Below are positions 7,364 through 9,141 of a stretch of DNA of 9,141 nucleotides, piece after piece (position 1 is the first letter of the stretch; the number at the start of each line of letters is the position of its first letter). The position numbers and the translations under genes are program-made. The notes under the pieces are model-generated. The model was given only the letters and a program-made list of their open reading frames with translations, was not told the DNA's origin and made no database searches. Source of the DNA: RECH01 sp964431105 (GTDB taxonomy: Bacteria; Cyanobacteriota; Cyanobacteriia; RECH01); contig CAYSIR010000164.1 in assembly GCA_964431105.1 (NCBI GenBank), positions 1 through 9,141 of the forward strand, given 5' to 3'.

Positions 7364-8677
7364 TTAAGATGCCTCACCGTCTTGAAGGGGGGCAGCTTCG
7401 GGGTCATCCATCCCCGCACCTTGGAGATCATCAATTTGAGATTCGATGACCCGCAGCATGTCAGAAAGGTTGGCGAGTGCTTCAATTCGAGCCTGCATTA
7501 ACCCTGGCTCGGAGAAGGCCCGTTCTCGAATTTCGTTGACCTTGAATTGCAGTTGTTTTGCGATGCTCAGTGCATCTCGCCCAAGGCGTGAAAATTGCTG
7601 TTGTTGATAAAACCTGAGCGCGGCTCCCCGCAAGACCTGCACGGTTGCCTCCTCTCCATTTTTGGAGGGCATGACTCGAAACCGCAGTAGAATTCGGTTT
7701 TTTTGATACATCCGTTCAATTTCAGACTGTTCTGGCGCTTCAGCCGGATCGAGCGGAAGGTGTCCTATTAATTTCAGTTCGTAGATCAGTCCTTCAAAGA
7801 GCGGGAGGTCTAGGCGTTCGACGACGGCTTGCAGGATGCCGTTTTGGCTCCACAGCACCCGCCCATGGTTTGACTGACGCTCGAAGTAAATGCGACCAAT
7901 GCCACTATCGAGAATACGACCAAACAGCTCGTTTAGTAAGGGTTTTGGGGGCAACGACAGCAGATTTTCTAGGGGGCGATCGCGATATTTGGATGAAATG
8001 GTCAGCTCAGGCAGGCTATTAAAAATGGCGGCTCGCCGCGCTGTCGATAGGGCAGGATTGGGAGATTGACTATTCGCGATCGCTGCACCAGGCGCGGGCG
8101 TTTTGGCTGTCGCGGCGTTGGGGGAGGGCAGTGCGGGGATCGGCGCGGCGGATGACGGTTCTGATGAGGGCTGAGGTGAGGGCTGGGGGGAAGGAGGAGA
8201 TGCTTGCAGCGCATCAGGGCTGTCCAAAATCAGCGTTTGGCGATCGCCCGACTCGCCGCGCTTGAGGGTCTCAATCTCAATTGTTTCTGACGATAGGCGA
8301 TCCCCGGACGGACTTGAAGAGTCCTGAGTCGTTTGGCGGGCGGCTTGGTTTAGGTAAGCCGACAGCACGGCCTGAAGTGCGGCCGATGCGATCGGATGGC
8401 TGACGAGCGAATAGTTCAGATATGAAATAATTCGTCGTGAATACTCAACAGCGGCCGGATCATCGGGAGCCACCATGCCCAGATGTAGGCGACTGCCTTC
8501 GAGGTAGAGCGGTAGAACTTGGTGGTAGAGACAGGCCTCAAACGGCAGCACACCATCAATCAGAATGAACATCTGATCTACATTAAGGCAGGCTATTAGG
8601 TCGTCTGAAAAGTGCGACAGCACTAATTCATAGAGGTTGGATGTAGATTTCCCCGGGCGATCGCTTGGAGAAGGCAT
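7364..8677 (-). CDS. PilB/GspE-like protein lacking the ATPase domain
   Basis: From ATG 8677 the protein has 437 residues. This start is preferred to an upstream TTG (8719) because GGAG (8686-8689) sits eight bases before it. Residues about 20-110 resemble the GspE N-terminal (MshEN-type) domain: ALxYHQVLPLYLEGSRLHLG-like core, then MVAPDDPAAVEYSRRIISYL. A Pro/Ser/Ala-rich linker spans about 159-215. Residues about 246-366 align with the N2 domain of secretion/pilus ATPases: LLNELFGRILDSGIGRIYFE corresponds to the SDIHIE region, RFRVMPSKNGEEATVQVLR to the VSTxPTxxGEKVVxRxL segment. Where PilB continues to Walker A (GPTGSGKT), this protein has a helical, coiled-coil-like tail (370-422) and an acidic end. 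It thus cannot hydrolyse ATP as known relatives do and may bind PilB or pilus parts as an adaptor. No membrane segment is seen; cytosolic. Alignments are by eye. Confidence 0.7.
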   Translation of the reverse strand: MPSPSDRPGKSTSNLYELVLSHFSDDLIACLNVDQMFILIDGVLPFEACLYHQVLPLYLEGSRLHLGMVAPDDPAAVEYSRRIISYLNYSLVSHPIASAALQAVLSAYLNQAARQTTQDSSSPSGDRLSSETIEIETLKRGESGDRQTLILDSPDALQASPPSPQPSPQPSSEPSSAAPIPALPSPNAATAKTPAPGAAIANSQSPNPALSTARRAAIFNSLPELTISSKYRDRPLENLLSLPPKPLLNELFGRILDSGIGRIYFERQSNHGRVLWSQNGILQAVVERLDLPLFEGLIYELKLIGHLPLDPAEAPEQSEIERMYQKNRILLRFRVMPSKNGEEATVQVLRGAALRFYQQQQFSRLGRDALSIAKQLQFKVNEIRERAFSEPGLMQARIEALANLSDMLRVIESQIDDLQGAGMDDPEAAPLQDGEAS

Positions 8678-8685
8678 GAATGGAA

Positions 8686-8689
8686 CTCC
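8686..8689 (-). promoter_or_regulatory. Ribosome binding site that fixes the PilB-like start
   Basis: GGAG on the minus strand lies eight bases before ATG 8677. The alternative TTG at 8719 has no comparable site, so the shorter product is favoured. Confidence 0.6.
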
Positions 8690-8757
8690 AGCAATGGTCT
8701 GATAAGCAATTGTAACCAAGGTCAGAGCGTTGGCTGAGCAGGCGTGACCGACACAGA

Positions 8758-8785
8758 ATATTAAAATGATAGGACGTTAGGTCAG
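8758..8785 (-). promoter_or_regulatory. Possible promoter of the PilB-like gene
   Basis: On the minus strand CTGACC (8785-8780) and TAATAT (8763-8758) are separated by 16 bases, about 80 bases upstream of the ATG. Each matches the sigma-70 consensus in only four of six positions. Confidence 0.28.
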
Positions 8786-9088
8786 TTTGGGCATTTCTAG
8801 GGGGTGGCTTTACCGTCCTACAAAAATGTTCATTACGTCAACTGGCGATGGGACAACGGTTAATGCTCCAATGACTGACAGATGACTGAAAACAGATGCG
8901 GCATTAAGCGCAGAAACCGCTCACGGCATTTTAGTGAGGGGTTTGCAAATGGGGTCAGTCAACCAGGGTACGTCACTAAAAATAATCCATCATGATTTAG
9001 ATATAGTCTAATTTGAGAATCTAATAACTCGGCCAGTTGTAAGTATCGAGTGGTTCGAGCCAGTATTTGTTTCAGCCCCAGCGCAATA
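8786..9088. other. Intergenic stretch without a gene
   Basis: About 300 bases between the presumed promoter of the PilB-like gene and the insertion-sequence end. No reading frame or strong hairpin is seen. A weak 7-bp inverted repeat TAGGACG/CGTCCTA (8770-8776 with 8814-8820) overlaps its left margin. The part near 8985-9030 is A/T-rich. Confidence 0.45.
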
Positions 9089-9141
9089 TTGACATACTCC
9101 CCCGTTTAGAAAACGGGGGATTCTCCGGTCAAACAGCAACC
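9089..9141 (-). mobile_element. Right end of an IS200/IS605-family (tnpB-bearing) element, cut by window edge
   Basis: The sequence TTGACATACTCCCCC begins at 9089 and forms a hairpin: CCCCCGTTT (9099-9107) pairs with AAACGGGGG (9111-9119) around an AGA loop, followed by ATTCT. Read on the minus strand this is GAATCCCCC-hairpin-GGGGGAGTATGTCAA, the form I know from the ends of IS200/IS605-type elements in cyanobacteria, where the palindrome just after or across the tnpB stop is the transposase-recognised end. The element body lies beyond the right edge. The exact cleavage point near 9089 is not fixed. Confidence 0.6.
9106..9141 (-). CDS. TnpB-like protein, last 11 codons only (partial)
   Basis: On the minus strand the frame entering from the right edge reads GCCLTGESPVF and stops at TAA (9106-9108) inside the hairpin. 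A tail of the form GESPVF or GESP-x directly before a palindromic GGGGA end is common in IS891/IS1136/IS1341-type TnpB proteins. TnpB is the RNA-guided nuclease ancestor of Cas12 and is carried by IS605-type elements; its guide RNA normally comes from this 3' end. With only 11 residues seen, whether the gene is intact cannot be judged. Confidence 0.5.
   Translation of the reverse strand, partial: GCCLTGESPVF

Noticed and set aside
7980..8220. 70-codon minus-strand frame rich in Pro, His and Arg
   Set aside because: It is an out-of-frame shadow of the Pro/Ser-rich linker of the PilB-like gene.

Overview
The window most probably comes from a filamentous or colonial cyanobacterium. The octamer GCGATCGC (HIP1) occurs about 18 times in 9.1 kb, including three copies within 26 bp. 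The gene content fits: a PEP-CTERM surface protein, an HpsJ-like membrane protein and a PilB/GspE-like protein. Confident genes and RNA fill only about 56 % of the window, and several intergenic stretches exceed 500 bp. No phage or plasmid genes are seen. One transposon end lies at the right edge.

Layout, left to right. 1-310 has no gene and carries a 15-bp tandem duplication. 311-775 (minus) is a SRPBCC-fold protein. 1006-1305 (minus) is a doubtful small ORF, followed by about 540 bp without a gene. 1845-3416 (plus) is a mechanosensitive-channel-type membrane protein built from repeated TM-helix modules; a strong hairpin and then a classical terminator follow it. 3574-4220 has no gene but holds an NtcA-box-like site and two perfect palindromes. 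4221-5204 (plus) is a secreted PEP-CTERM protein whose Pro/Glu/Val repeat is interrupted by exactly 100 N. 5205-5866 is intergenic with a probable terminator. 5867-6601 (plus) is an HpsJ-like four-helix membrane protein. 6602-7179 has no gene but contains a 131-bp element bounded by perfect 18-bp inverted repeats. 7180-7253 (minus) is tRNA-Pro(UGG). 7364-8677 (minus) is a PilB/GspE relative that ends before the ATPase domain. 9089-9141 is the end of an IS200/IS605-type element, with the last codons of a tnpB-like gene read from beyond the edge.

The genes do not form one obvious operon, but three point to the cell surface: the PEP-CTERM protein (exosortase substrate type), the HpsJ-like protein (a family linked to polysaccharide secretion and exosortase loci), and the PilB-like protein (type IV pilus or secretion-motor relative). 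A shared role in surface polysaccharide or pilus function is inference from family membership and proximity only. The most unusual items are the ATPase-less PilB-like protein, the MITE-like element beside the tRNA, and the repeat whose copy number the assembly did not resolve.
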